Part shown: positions 36,186 to 45,015 of the stretch, in pieces
Layout of the letters: the number at the start of each line of letters is the position of its first letter
Numbering within the stretch: the stretch's first letter is position 1
Source of the DNA: Pseudomonas sp. FP2335
GTDB taxonomy: Bacteria; Pseudomonadota; Gammaproteobacteria; Pseudomonadales; Pseudomonadaceae
Direction of reading: 5' to 3'
DNA: 64,000 nt
Assembly (NCBI RefSeq): GCF_030687535.1
Contig: NZ_CP117437.1
Location: 3,741,501-3,805,500 of the forward strand
Program-made: the position numbers and the translations under genes
The notes under the pieces: generated by a model
Told to the model about the DNA's origin: nothing
Seen by the model: the letters and a program-made list of their open reading frames with translations, nothing else
The model's database searches: none

Positions 36186-37517
36186 ATGCGGCTGCGCGCT
36201 CTGTTCCTGCTGACTCTGTTTCCCCTCCACGCGGTGTGCGCCGCCCTGCCCGTTCCCGATCAAGGCCCCGCTTTGCGCATCCAGGGCTCCAACACCATTG
36301 GCGCGGCACTGGGGCCGGCGTTGGTCAAGGGGTTGATGGAGCACCAGGGCTTGCAGGCGGTGCACAGCGAACCCGGCGACGGCGCCAATGAGCTGCGGGT
36401 ACTGGGCAAGAATCGCCAAGGCAAAACCGTATTGATCGAGATCGCCGCCCACGGCTCCAGCACCGGGTTTGCCGCGCTGAAAAAATCCAGCGCCGACCTG
36501 GCCGCGTCATCCCGCCCGATCAAGGACGGCGAACTGGTCGAGCTCGAGCCCCTCGGCGACCTGAAAAGCCCCGACGCCGAGCAGGTCATCGCCATCGACG
36601 GCCTGGCCATCATCCTCAACCCACAGAACCCGTTGGCCAGCCTGAACACCGAGCAACTGGCGCAGATCTTCAACGGTGAAGTGACCACCTGGGAGGCCTT
36701 GGGCGGTGTCGGCGGCGCCATTCATTTATATGCGCGGGATGACCAGTCCGGCACCTACGACACCTTCAAGGAACTGGTGCTGCGCCTGCGCGGCAAACCG
36801 CTGGCGGCGTCGGCCAAACGCTTCGAGTCCAGTGAACAGCTGTCCGATGCCGTGAGTCAGGACCCCCAGGGTATCGGCTTTATCGGCCTGCCCTATGTGC
36901 GCCAGGCCAAGGCCGTGGCGATTGTCGATGGTGACTCGCAGTCGATGTTACCGCTCAACAGCCTGATCGCCACCGAGGACTACCCACTGTCGCGCCGACT
37001 GTTTTTCTATCTGCCGCCGTCCAGCCACAACCCGTGGGCCAAGGCGCTGGTCGACTTTAGCCAGAGCAGCAAGGGCCAGGCGATTGTCGCCGCCAACGGG
37101 TTTATCGCGCAGCGGGTGCAGGCGATGGCCGTGGAACCGCGCCCATCGATGCCTGAGGACTATCAACGTATCGCCCGTGAAGCCCAGCGCCTGACCGTGA
37201 ACTTTCGTTTCGAAGAAGGCAGTGCCAGCCTGGACAACAAGGCACGCCAGGATTTGCAGCGAGTGGTGGCGTATCTCAAAGGCCACGACAAGCTCGACCG
37301 CCAAGTCACCCTGGTGGGCTTTGGCGATGCCAAGAATGACCCGCAGCGTGCGGCGCTGCTGTCGAAGTTGCGGGGCATGGCGGTGCGGCGCGAGCTGGTC
37401 AAGAGCGGCGTGGTGCTAAGGGATATTCGCGGGTTTGGCGCGCAGATGCCGGTGGCGGCGAATACGGCGGATGAGGGCCGGATCAAGAATCGGCGGGTGG
37501 AGGTTTGGGTGTACTGA
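36186..37517 (+). CDS. PstS-like substrate-binding protein fused to an OmpA domain
   Basis: A protein of 443 residues from ATG 36186 (signal peptide MRLRALFLLTLFPLHAVCA). The first 300 residues are a PstS-like phosphate-binding fold: LRIQGSNTIGAALGPALV, AHGSSTGFAAL, IAIDGLAIILNPQNPLASL, LAQIFNGEVTTW, YARDDQSGTYDTF. The C-terminal 110 residues are an OmpA/MotB peptidoglycan-binding domain: FRFEEGSASLDNKARQDL and NRRVEVWVY. The protein is probably periplasmic, capturing phosphate or a similar anion while held to the cell wall. No transporter genes are adjacent. The ligand is inferred from the fold. Confidence 0.85.
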   Translation: MRLRALFLLTLFPLHAVCAALPVPDQGPALRIQGSNTIGAALGPALVKGLMEHQGLQAVHSEPGDGANELRVLGKNRQGKTVLIEIAAHGSSTGFAALKKSSADLAASSRPIKDGELVELEPLGDLKSPDAEQVIAIDGLAIILNPQNPLASLNTEQLAQIFNGEVTTWEALGGVGGAIHLYARDDQSGTYDTFKELVLRLRGKPLAASAKRFESSEQLSDAVSQDPQGIGFIGLPYVRQAKAVAIVDGDSQSMLPLNSLIATEDYPLSRRLFFYLPPSSHNPWAKALVDFSQSSKGQAIVAANGFIAQRVQAMAVEPRPSMPEDYQRIAREAQRLTVNFRFEEGSASLDNKARQDLQRVVAYLKGHDKLDRQVTLVGFGDAKNDPQRAALLSKLRGMAVRRELVKSGVVLRDIRGFGAQMPVAANTADEGRIKNRRVEVWVY

Positions 37518-37548
37518 ACCCTGGTTTTGTGTTGTTAACACTGGCCTC

Positions 37549-37621
37549 TTCGCGAGCAAGCCCGCTCCCACATTTTGAATGTGTTCACAAATCAAAGTGT
37601 GGGAGCGGGCTTGCTCGCGAA
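37549..37621. repeat. REP pair in inverted order
   Basis: Arms TTCGCGAGCAAGCCCGCTCC and its complement in tail-to-tail order around a 25-bp centre, between the convergent PstS-OmpA and acyl-CoA dehydrogenase genes. Likely a two-way terminator. Confidence 0.85.
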
Positions 37622-37641
37622 TGCAGGCGACTCGTTCCTAC

Positions 37642-38871
37642 TTACTGCCCGCTGCGCATCAACTCCCGGGGCACATACTTGCCAATCTCGAACTTGCCAA
37701 TCGCCGCCCGGTGCACTTCATCCGGCCCATCGGCCAGGCGCAGGGTGCGTTGCATGGCGTACATGTAGGCCAGCGGGAAGTCGTTGGACACCCCCGCACC
37801 GCCATGGATCTGGATCGCGCGGTCGATCACCTTCAACGCCACGTTCGGCGCCACCACCTTGATCTGGGCGATTTCGCTTTTCGCCACTTTGTTGCCCACG
37901 GTGTCCATCATGTACGCCGCCTTCAAGGTCAGCAGGCGTGCCATGTCGATCTCCATGCGTGAGTCGGCAATCTTGTCGATATTGCCGCCCAGGCGCGCCA
38001 ATGGCTTGCCGAACGCGGTGCGGCTGACCGAGCGTTTGCACATCAATTCCAATGCGCGCTCGGCCATGCCAATGGAGCGCATGCAGTGGTGGATACGGCC
38101 TGGGCCAAGGCGGCCTTGGGCGATTTCGAAGCCGCGACCTTCGCCGAGCAGGACGTTTTCGTACGGAACCCGCACGTTGTCGAACAGCACTTCGGCGTGG
38201 CCGTGGGGCGCGTCGTCGTAGCCGAATACCGGCAGCGGGCGCACGATCTTCACGCCAGGGGTGTCCACCGGCACCAGGATCATCGAATGCTGCTGGTGGC
38301 GCGGTGCGTCGGGGTTGCTCAAGCCCATGAAGATCAGGATCTTGCAGCGCGGATCACAGGCGCCGGAGGTCCACCATTTCTTACCGTTGATCACCCATTG
38401 GTCGCCCTGGCGCTCGGCACGGGCGGCCATGTTGGTGGCGTCGGATGAGGCCACGTCCGGTTCGGTCATGGCGAAGGCCGAGCGGATCTCACCGCGCAGC
38501 AGGGGTTGCAGCCAGCGTTGTTTCTGCTCTTCGTTGGCGTAGCGCACCAGCACTTCCATGTTGCCGGTGTCGGGGGCGGAGCAGTTGAACGGCTCCGGGC
38601 CCAGCAGGGAGCGGCCCATGATTTCGGCCAATGGCGCGTATTCGAGGTTGGTCAGGCCGGCACCCAGCTCGGATTCCGGCAGGAACAGGTTCCACAGGCC
38701 TTCGGCTTTGGCCTTGGCTTTCAGCTCTTCCATGATCGCGGTGGGCTGCCAGCGGTCGCCTTCGCTGACCTGGCGTTCGAACACCGGCTCGGCGGGGTAA
38801 ACGTATGCATCCATAAACGCAGTGACGCGTTCACGCAGTTCCTGAACCTTGGGCGAATAGGCGAAATCCAT
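37642..38871 (-). CDS. acyl-CoA dehydrogenase family protein (ACAD10/11-like)
   Basis: A 409-residue flavoprotein of the acyl-CoA dehydrogenase fold: [28 protein letters not shown] (FAD and substrate region), [34 protein letters not shown] near the end. The long N-terminus and the GPDEVH ending are typical of the ACAD10/11-like group rather than short-chain enzymes. It would oxidise an acyl-CoA in beta-oxidation; substrate unknown. It is divergent from a LysR regulator, which probably controls it. Confidence 0.87.
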   Translation of the reverse strand: MDFAYSPKVQELRERVTAFMDAYVYPAEPVFERQVSEGDRWQPTAIMEELKAKAKAEGLWNLFLPESELGAGLTNLEYAPLAEIMGRSLLGPEPFNCSAPDTGNMEVLVRYANEEQKQRWLQPLLRGEIRSAFAMTEPDVASSDATNMAARAERQGDQWVINGKKWWTSGACDPRCKILIFMGLSNPDAPRHQQHSMILVPVDTPGVKIVRPLPVFGYDDAPHGHAEVLFDNVRVPYENVLLGEGRGFEIAQGRLGPGRIHHCMRSIGMAERALELMCKRSVSRTAFGKPLARLGGNIDKIADSRMEIDMARLLTLKAAYMMDTVGNKVAKSEIAQIKVVAPNVALKVIDRAIQIHGGAGVSNDFPLAYMYAMQRTLRLADGPDEVHRAAIGKFEIGKYVPRELMRSGQ

Positions 38872-39022
38872 GAGCAGCTCCCTTCTCTGAGAGGTTGTTT
38901 AGGTCATGCAATCGATGCTAGAACAGCGTTGATAATTTACCTAGCCTATTCTCGGCGTGTATTAACATTCATCACCGATATATGATCGACGTATGACCAC
39001 CTAACAATAAGAGCGCAACGAA

Positions 39023-39958
39023 ATGAATCTGAGCAAGGTCGACCTCAACCTCTTTATCGTCTTCGACGCGATCTACACCGAAGCCAACCTGACCCGCGCC
39101 GGGCAGATCGTGGGCATCACCCAGCCAGCGGTGTCCAACGCCCTGGCGCGTCTGCGCGAGACCTTCAACGACCCGCTGTTCGTGCGCACCGCCCAGGGCA
39201 TGGTGCCCACACCGATGGCTCAGAACATCATCGGCCCGGTGCGCAATGCGCTGTCGTTGTTGCGGGTGTCGGTGCAGGAAAGCCGCATCTTCAACCCGCA
39301 GCAAGCGGCCAAGACCTACCGCATCAGCATGACCGACCTCACCGAAGCGGTGATTTTGCCGCCGCTGTTCCAGCGCCTGCGCCGCCTGGCACCCACGGTG
39401 GTGATCGAGAGTTTCCTGTCCAAACGCCGCGAAACCACCAAGGAACTGGCTGCCGGGCGCCTGGATTTCGCCGTGGACGCGCCACTCAACACCGACCCCC
39501 AGGTGCGCCACGTCAAGCTGATGGAAGACCGCTACGTGTGCGCGATGCGCAAGGGCCACCCGCTGGCGGGCAAGGACAAGCTGACCCTGGATGATTACCT
39601 GGGGCTGACCCACATTCATATCTCCAGCCGCCGCAACGGTTTGGGCCATGTGGACCTGGCACTGGGCAAGATGGGCTTGCAACGCAAGATCGCCCTGCGT
39701 TCCCAGCATTATTTGATGGCGTCGCAGGTGTTGCAGCAGACCGACATGGTCATGACCGTGCCCGAACGCTTCGCTCGCCGTCATGAATTGCACTGGTTCA
39801 ACCTGCCGGTGAACGACGTGCCGCCGGTGGAAACCCATCTTTACTGGCACGAAAGCACCGACCAGGACCCGGCGAACCGCTGGATGCGCGAGCAGATGAT
39901 CGAGTTGTGCCAGCAAGTGACGGCGCACGAAAAGAAATTGGATGGCAAGCAGGCTTGA
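39023..39958 (+). CDS. LysR-family regulator next to acyl-CoA dehydrogenase
   Basis: A 311-residue LysR regulator of the group starting MNLSKVDLNLFIVFDAIYTEANLTRAG, with the HTH at about 22-45 (QIVGITQPAVSNALARLRETFNDPLFVR) and a substrate-binding domain (DFAVDAPLNTDPQVRHVKLMEDRYVCAMRKGHPLAG). It is divergent from the acyl-CoA dehydrogenase with a 151-bp shared promoter region, the usual layout for a regulator and its target. The inducer is probably an acyl-CoA or fatty acid; this is inference from context. Confidence 0.87.
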   Translation: MNLSKVDLNLFIVFDAIYTEANLTRAGQIVGITQPAVSNALARLRETFNDPLFVRTAQGMVPTPMAQNIIGPVRNALSLLRVSVQESRIFNPQQAAKTYRISMTDLTEAVILPPLFQRLRRLAPTVVIESFLSKRRETTKELAAGRLDFAVDAPLNTDPQVRHVKLMEDRYVCAMRKGHPLAGKDKLTLDDYLGLTHIHISSRRNGLGHVDLALGKMGLQRKIALRSQHYLMASQVLQQTDMVMTVPERFARRHELHWFNLPVNDVPPVETHLYWHESTDQDPANRWMREQMIELCQQVTAHEKKLDGKQA

Positions 39959-40000
39959 GTGGCTTTTTTGTGGCAAACGCTCTTGTTACGGATGGCGACC

Positions 40001-40022
40001 TGCTTGACGTTAACGTCAAGCA
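40001..40022. promoter_or_regulatory. LiuR-type operator before liuR
   Basis: A perfect 22-bp palindrome centred on GTTAAC, containing TTGACGTTAACGTCAA. TTGACG inside it could serve as -35 box, with a -10 near TTAGCT at 40027, the overlap typical of MerR-type control. Confidence 0.8.
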
Positions 40023-40063
40023 GCCATTAGCTTAGCGCCCAAGACTTCTTCCTGGGCACTGCC

Positions 40064-40456
40064 ATGAGTACCACCTACAGCATCTCCGACCTCGCCCGCG
40101 AGCTCGACATCACCACCCGCGCCATTCGCTTCTATGAAGAACAAGGCCTGCTGGCCCCGGAACGCCGGGGCCAGGAGCGCATCTACTCGGCGCGGGACAA
40201 GGTCAGCCTCAAGCTGATCCTGCGTGGCAAGCGTATCGGTTTTTCCCTGGCCGAATGCCGCGAACTGATCGAACTCTACGACCCCACCAGCGGCAACCAC
40301 ATCCAGCTCAACAGCATGCTCAGCAAGATCGCCGAGCGCCGTGAGCAGTTGGAGCAGCAACTGCTGGACATCGAACAGATGAAACTGGAACTGGACACCG
40401 CCGAAGAGCGTTGCACCCAGGCCCTGGCCCACACCATGAGCCAGGTTGGCCATTGA
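40064..40456 (+). CDS. liuR: MerR-family regulator of leucine/isovalerate catabolism
   Basis: A 130-residue MerR protein: HTH YSISDLARELDITTRAIRFYEEQGLLAPERRGQERIY, then an effector helix region with LAECRELIELYD and a dimerisation coiled coil. The short C-terminus without Cys fits the LiuR/organic-effector class rather than metal sensors. It is followed within 16 bp by liuE. LiuR-type palindromes occur in front of this gene and between the acyl-CoA ligase and liuA, so it probably controls all three transcripts. Confidence 0.87.
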   Translation: MSTTYSISDLARELDITTRAIRFYEEQGLLAPERRGQERIYSARDKVSLKLILRGKRIGFSLAECRELIELYDPTSGNHIQLNSMLSKIAERREQLEQQLLDIEQMKLELDTAEERCTQALAHTMSQVGH

Positions 40457-40472
40457 TCAGAAGGTAACTGCC

Positions 40473-41372
40473 ATGTCCCTCCCCTCCCATGTGCGCCTGG
40501 TGGAAGTCGGCCCGCGCGACGGTTTGCAGAATGAAGCCCAGCCGATCAGCGTGGCCGACAAGGTCCAACTGGTGGACGCATTAAGCGCCGCAGGCTTGAG
40601 CTATATCGAAGTCGGCAGCTTTGTCTCGCCCAAATGGGTGCCGCAGATGGCCGGGTCGGCCGAGGTGTTCGCACAGATCCAGCGCAAGCCCGGCGTAACC
40701 TACGGCGCGCTCGCGCCGAACCTGCGTGGTTTTGATGATGCGCTGGCCGCGGGGGTGAAGGAAGTCGCAGTGTTCGCGGCGGCATCCGAGGCGTTTTCCC
40801 AGCGCAATATCAACTGTTCCATCAGCGAGAGCCTGGAACGTTTCGCGCCGATCATGGCCGCGGCCAAACAGCACGGCATCAGCGTGCGTGGTTATGTGTC
40901 GTGCGTGCTGGGCTGCCCTTACGAGGGCGAGATTGCGCCGGAGCAAGTCGCCGCGGTCGCACGGGAGTTGTATGCCATGGGCTGCTACGAGGTGTCCCTG
41001 GGCGACACCATCGGCACCGGCACAGCGGGGGCCACGCGGCGGTTGTTCGAGGTGGTCGGCGCGCAGGTGCCACGGGACAAGCTGGCCGGGCATTTCCATG
41101 ACACCTATGGGCAGGCCATCGCGAACATCTACGCCAGCCTGCTGGAAGGGATCCATGTGTTCGACAGCTCTATCGCGGGCCTCGGTGGCTGCCCCTACGC
41201 CAAGGGCGCCAGTGGTAACGTCGCCACCGAAGATGTGCTGTACCTGCTCAACGGCCTGGGTATCGACACCGGTATCGACCTGCAGGCGTTGATTCGCGCG
41301 GGTGAGCAAATCAGCCACGTGCTGGGTCGGCCGACGGGGTCGCGAGTAGCCAAGGCGCGTAGGGCCAGTTGA
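40473..41372 (+). CDS. liuE: hydroxymethylglutaryl-CoA lyase
   Basis: A protein of 299 residues from ATG 40473 (MSLPSHVRLVEVGPRDGLQNE), preceded by AAGGT. It has the HMG-CoA lyase TIM-barrel motifs VGPRDGLQNE, SFVSPKWVPQMA, the metal-site HFHDTYGQA and the catalytic-loop signature GLGGCPYAKGASGNVATEDV with the active Cys. It splits HMG-CoA to acetoacetate and acetyl-CoA, the last step of the leucine pathway encoded further right as liuABCD. The gene (also called mvaB) sits directly upstream of the CrcY RNA, an arrangement I recall from P. putida. Confidence 0.93.
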   Translation: MSLPSHVRLVEVGPRDGLQNEAQPISVADKVQLVDALSAAGLSYIEVGSFVSPKWVPQMAGSAEVFAQIQRKPGVTYGALAPNLRGFDDALAAGVKEVAVFAAASEAFSQRNINCSISESLERFAPIMAAAKQHGISVRGYVSCVLGCPYEGEIAPEQVAAVARELYAMGCYEVSLGDTIGTGTAGATRRLFEVVGAQVPRDKLAGHFHDTYGQAIANIYASLLEGIHVFDSSIAGLGGCPYAKGASGNVATEDVLYLLNGLGIDTGIDLQALIRAGEQISHVLGRPTGSRVAKARRAS

Positions 41373-41391
41373 GTAGCGTAGCCGTGACAAT

Positions 41392-41423
41392 GTGTTACCG
41401 CACGACTACACATCGAGTAACAC
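41392..41423 (+). promoter_or_regulatory. inverted repeat upstream of crcY, candidate CbrB site
   Basis: Arms GTGTTAC (41392-41398) and GTAACAC (41417-41423) separated by 18 bp, about 110-140 bp upstream of the expected start of the CrcY RNA, where a sigma-54 activator would bind. TGTTAC/GTAACA matches the CbrB half-sites as I remember them; the spacing should be checked. Confidence 0.5.
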
Positions 41424-41503
41424 GGGAACATATTTTGTCGCATTAGCCGTAGGCTGTTGCCCACACAAAAACCAAGTAATTGATTTTAAAGGATTTTTAA
41501 AAG

Positions 41504-41521
41504 TTGGCACGGCTCCTGCTA
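41504..41521 (+). promoter_or_regulatory. sigma-54 promoter of crcY
   Basis: TGGCACGGCTCCTGC has the -24 GG and -12 GC exactly ten bases apart, matching the RpoN consensus. It points to a start of transcription near 41531, right before the first CA motif. Confidence 0.85.
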
Positions 41522-41530
41522 TCTCTATGG

Positions 41531-41905
41531 CATAACAAGAATAAAAAGCGCCAAACCTAATAAAAATAAGACGAAACGACTCTGACATAACAAAAACAAC
41601 ACGGCAGAGACGCAGCTAACAGATTTTTTTGGAGAAGATGTGCTTCGCAGGGAACGGCATCGCCGAAACCCGCGACCAGTAGAGAACAATAAAACTACCT
41701 TCAGGTAGCTACCCACTGGTTGGATCGCGTACGAAGAAGCAGATCAGCGCTCAAAAAAATACGTTTGCTCTTGACCCCGGATGGGGGTCGCCAAAAACAG
41801 CGGTAAAGGGTAACGGTTACCAAAAACAACAATAGACCGCCCCTCAATAATAAAAAAAGAGCACGTAACGACAAATTAAAGGGGACCTTTGGGTCCCCTT
41901 TGTGC
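41531..41905 (+). ncRNA. crcY: CrcY/CrcZ-family regulatory RNA
   Basis: An RNA of about 375 nt defined by the sigma-54 promoter and the terminal hairpin. It carries six A-rich CA motifs of the AANAANAA type: AACAAGAATAA (41534), AATAAAAATAA (41559), AACAAAAACAACA (41589), AACAATAAAA (41685), AAAAACAACAATA (41822) and AATAATAAA (41846). In Pseudomonas, CrcZ and CrcY sequester Hfq/Crc through such motifs and relieve catabolite repression; they are switched on by CbrB and RpoN. The position downstream of the HMG-CoA lyase gene matches crcY in P. putida as I recall it. An open frame antisense to it (41701-42048) is not supported as a gene. Confidence 0.87.
41878..41901 (+). terminator. terminator of crcY
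   Basis: Stem AAAGGGGACC/GGTCCCCTTT with a 4-base loop; U residues are in and after the stem. The symmetric A and T ends allow it to work in both directions. Confidence 0.8.
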
Positions 41906-41947
41906 TTTCTGCGATTCAGCGATTTGCCTGACACCGCGCTATTCAAA

Positions 41948-42039
41948 ATGTGGGAGCGGGCTTGCCCGCGAAAGCGGCGGATCAGGCAACACACCTGTAA
42001 CTGACAGACCGCTATCGCAGGCAAGCCAGCTCCCACATT
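41948..42039. repeat. REPIN-type inverted repeat
   Basis: Left arm ATGTGGGAGCGGGCTTGCCC and right arm ending GCAAGCCAGCTCCCACAT around a 40-bp centre, just past the 3' end of the acyl-CoA ligase gene. The arms are imperfect. Confidence 0.85.
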
Positions 42040-42044
42040 GAGCC

Positions 42045-43688
42045 TCACTGTGACGGGGGCTGCATGCGCAACTCTTGCATCGAAATCTCGCGCATCCGGA
42101 ATTTCTGGATCTTGCCCGTCACCGTCATCGGAAACTCATCCACGAATTTGAAATGCCTGGGCGTCTTGAAGTGCGCAATGCGGCCCTTGCACCAGGTTTG
42201 CAGCTCCAGCGCGTTGGCCACATGGCCGGGATGAAACTTGACCCAGGCGACGATCTCTTCACCGTATCGCTCGTCGGGAATGCCGATGACCTGCACGTCT
42301 GCCACCGCCGGATGGGTGAAGAAAAACTCCTCAAGCTCACGCGGGTACACGTTCTCTCCGCCACGAATGATCATGTCCTTGTTGCGCCCGGCGATGCACA
42401 CGTAGCCGTGGGCGTCCATGCTTGCCAGGTCGCCGGTGTGCATCCAGCCAGCGTCGTCGATCGCTTCGCGGGTGGCGTCGGGATTGTGCCAGTAGCCGAG
42501 CATGACGCTGTAGCCACGGGTGCAGAGTTCGCCGATCTCACCGCGCGCAACCGTGTTGCCGTCGGCGTCGATGATCTTGCTTTCCAGTTGCGGCTGGGTG
42601 CGGCCAACCGTGGTCACGCGGCGCTCCAGGTCGTCATCCGCACCGGTTTGCAAAGACACCGGGCTGGTTTCAGTCATGCCGTAGGCTATCTGCACCTCGC
42701 TCATGTGCATCTCGCTGATCACCCGGCGCATCACTTCGATGGGGCAGGTGGCGCCGGCCATGATGCCGGTGCGCAGGGTGGACAGATCAAAGTCGCCAAG
42801 CTGCGGATGATCGAGCATGGCGATGAACATGGTGGGCACGCCATACAAGCCGGTGGCACGTTCTTCGGCGACGGCAGTCAGGGTCAACAGCGGGTCGAAG
42901 CCATCATTCGGGTAGATCATGGTGGTGCCATGGGTGATGCAGCCCAGGTTGCCCATGACCATGCCGAAACAGTGATACAGCGGCACAGGGATCACCAGGC
43001 GATCCTGCGCGGTCAGGCCCAGGCTTTCGCCGACCATGTAGCCATTATTGAGGATGTTGTGGTGACTGAGGGTGGCACCCTTGGGAAAGCCAGTGGTGCC
43101 GGAGGTGTACTGGATATTCACGGCCTGATCGAAGCGCAGGCTGGCCTGGCGGGAGTGCAACTGTTCGGGCGGGATACCTGCCCCGAGCGCCGCCAACTGC
43201 GACCACGGCAGGAATCCCGACGGCGGGCTGGGGTCGAGACTGATCATGCCACGCAGGTCCGGCTTCAAAGCCTGCAGCATCCCGTGGTAATCGGAGGTCT
43301 TGAACGCCCCGGCGCACACCAGCCACTGACAGCCGGATTGCTTGAGCACGTATTCCAACTCGCTACTGCGATAGGCCGGGTTGATGTTGACCAGGATCAC
43401 GCCCAGCTTGGCGCTGGCGATCTGGCTGATGCACCACTCGGCGCAATTGGGCGCCCAGATCCCCAGGCGGTCGCCGGTTTGCATGCCCAGGGCGAGGAAG
43501 GCGCGGGCGTGCAGGTCAACGGTTTCAGCGAGTTGGCGCCAGGTGTAGCGACGTTGTTGATGGCGCACTACCAGGGCTTCGCCATCGGGAAACTGTGCAG
43601 CGGTTTGATCAAAGGCCTGGCCAATCGTCATGGCCAGCAAGGTCTTGTCCTGAGAACCGCGGCTGTAGCTCGGATTCGGTTGTTCCAT
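42045..43688 (-). CDS. AMP-binding acyl-CoA ligase of the liu region
   Basis: A 547-residue member of the adenylate-forming family: P-loop [21 protein letters not shown] motif [23 protein letters not shown] and the C-terminal TVTGKIQKF with the catalytic Lys. It activates a carboxylic acid to the CoA thioester. Its place opposite liuA, with LiuR-type sites between them, suggests a branched short- or medium-chain acid feeding isovaleryl-CoA-type catabolism; chain length is not readable from sequence. Confidence 0.88.
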   Translation of the reverse strand: MEQPNPSYSRGSQDKTLLAMTIGQAFDQTAAQFPDGEALVVRHQQRRYTWRQLAETVDLHARAFLALGMQTGDRLGIWAPNCAEWCISQIASAKLGVILVNINPAYRSSELEYVLKQSGCQWLVCAGAFKTSDYHGMLQALKPDLRGMISLDPSPPSGFLPWSQLAALGAGIPPEQLHSRQASLRFDQAVNIQYTSGTTGFPKGATLSHHNILNNGYMVGESLGLTAQDRLVIPVPLYHCFGMVMGNLGCITHGTTMIYPNDGFDPLLTLTAVAEERATGLYGVPTMFIAMLDHPQLGDFDLSTLRTGIMAGATCPIEVMRRVISEMHMSEVQIAYGMTETSPVSLQTGADDDLERRVTTVGRTQPQLESKIIDADGNTVARGEIGELCTRGYSVMLGYWHNPDATREAIDDAGWMHTGDLASMDAHGYVCIAGRNKDMIIRGGENVYPRELEEFFFTHPAVADVQVIGIPDERYGEEIVAWVKFHPGHVANALELQTWCKGRIAHFKTPRHFKFVDEFPMTVTGKIQKFRMREISMQELRMQPPSQ

Positions 43689-43716
43689 AACGACCCCTAT
43701 TGTCTTTTTTGTTAGG

Positions 43717-43774
43717 TTGACGTTTACGTAAGCTACGATTGACAGCGCCTTAACGCAAGCTTACGTTAACGTAA
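43717..43774. promoter_or_regulatory. LiuR-type sites between the acyl-CoA ligase and liuA
   Basis: TTACGTTAACGTAA at 43761-43774 is a perfect palindrome; TTGACGTTTACGTAAG at 43717-43732 is an imperfect copy. Both resemble the palindrome in front of liuR. Their spacing suits control of two divergent promoters by one regulator. Confidence 0.75.
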
Positions 43775-43840
43775 AGGTGAGCGCCCTCCTCCCGGCGTTG
43801 AACCCACATAAAAACAACGCTCACATTAAGGTGCCTGTCC

Positions 43841-45004
43841 ATGAGTTACCCGTCCCTGAACTTCGCCCTCGGCGAAACCATCGACATGCTGCGCGACCAG
43901 GTGCAGTCCTTCGTCGCCAAGGAAATCGCCCCCCGCGCGGCACAAATCGACAGTGACAACCTGTTCCCCGCCGACCTGTGGCGCAAGTTCGGCGACATGG
44001 GCCTGCTTGGCATCACCGTCCCGGAAGAATACGGCGGCGCTGGCCTGGGCTATCTGGCCCACGTGGTGGCCATGGAAGAGATCAGCCGCGGCTCGGCGTC
44101 GGTGGCGTTGTCCTACGGCGCCCATTCCAACCTGTGTGTGAACCAGATCAACCGCAACGGCAATCACGCGCAGAAACTCAAGTACCTGCCCCAACTGATC
44201 AGCGGCGAACACGTTGGCGCCCTGGCCATGAGCGAACCGAACGCCGGCTCCGACGTGGTCTCGATGAAACTGCGCGCCGACAAGCGCGGCGACCACTATG
44301 TACTCAACGGCAGCAAGACCTGGATCACCAACGGCCCCGACGCCAACACCTACGTGATCTACGCCAAGACCGACCTGGAAAAGGGTCCCCACGGCATCAC
44401 CGCATTTATCGTCGAGCGCGACTGGAAGGGTTTCAGCCGCAGCAACAAATTCGACAAGCTGGGCATGCGCGGCTCCAACACCTGCGAGCTGTTTTTCGAT
44501 GACGTGGCGGTGCCCGAGGAAAACATCCTCGGCGTACTCAACGGCGGCGTGAAAGTGCTGATGAGCGGCCTGGACTACGAACGCGTGGTGCTGTCCGGCG
44601 GCCCCACCGGGATCATGCAAGCGTGCATGGACCTGATCGTGCCCTACATCCACGACCGCAAGCAGTTCGGCCAGAGCATCGGTGAATTCCAGCTGATCCA
44701 GGGCAAGGTCGCCGACATGTACACCCAACTCAATGCCAGCCGTGCCTACCTCTATGCCGTGGCCCAGGCCTGCGAGCGCGGCGAGACCACGCGCAAGGAC
44801 GCCGCCGGCGTGATCCTCTACAGCGCCGAACGCGCCACGCAGATGGCCCTCGACGCGATCCAGATCCTGGGTGGCAACGGCTACATCAACGAATTCCCCG
44901 CCGGCCGCCTGCTGCGCGACGCCAAGCTGTACGAAATCGGCGCCGGCACCAGTGAGATCCGCCGGATGCTGATCGGCCGCGAACTGTTCAACGAAACCCG
45001 CTGA
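43841..45004 (+). CDS. liuA: isovaleryl-CoA dehydrogenase
   Basis: A 387-residue acyl-CoA dehydrogenase. Catalytic Glu is at about residue 247 in [13 protein letters not shown], the position typical of isovaleryl-CoA dehydrogenases; [33 protein letters not shown] and [35 protein letters not shown] are standard. It converts isovaleryl-CoA to 3-methylcrotonyl-CoA in leucine breakdown. First gene of liuABCD, 11 bp before liuB. Confidence 0.95.
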   Translation: MSYPSLNFALGETIDMLRDQVQSFVAKEIAPRAAQIDSDNLFPADLWRKFGDMGLLGITVPEEYGGAGLGYLAHVVAMEEISRGSASVALSYGAHSNLCVNQINRNGNHAQKLKYLPQLISGEHVGALAMSEPNAGSDVVSMKLRADKRGDHYVLNGSKTWITNGPDANTYVIYAKTDLEKGPHGITAFIVERDWKGFSRSNKFDKLGMRGSNTCELFFDDVAVPEENILGVLNGGVKVLMSGLDYERVVLSGGPTGIMQACMDLIVPYIHDRKQFGQSIGEFQLIQGKVADMYTQLNASRAYLYAVAQACERGETTRKDAAGVILYSAERATQMALDAIQILGGNGYINEFPAGRLLRDAKLYEIGAGTSEIRRMLIGRELFNETR

Positions 45005-45015
45005 GGGAGCGCGCC

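Noticed and set aside
35862..37621. Repeated similar palindromes that could suggest a CRISPR array
   Set aside because: The copies are unevenly spaced inverted pairs at gene ends with no regular spacers and no cas genes; they are REP/REPIN elements.
41701..42048. A 115-codon minus-strand open frame over the CrcY 3' end and a REPIN
   Set aside because: It reads through a terminator and a repeat, has no ribosome site, and overlaps an RNA gene with strong signals.
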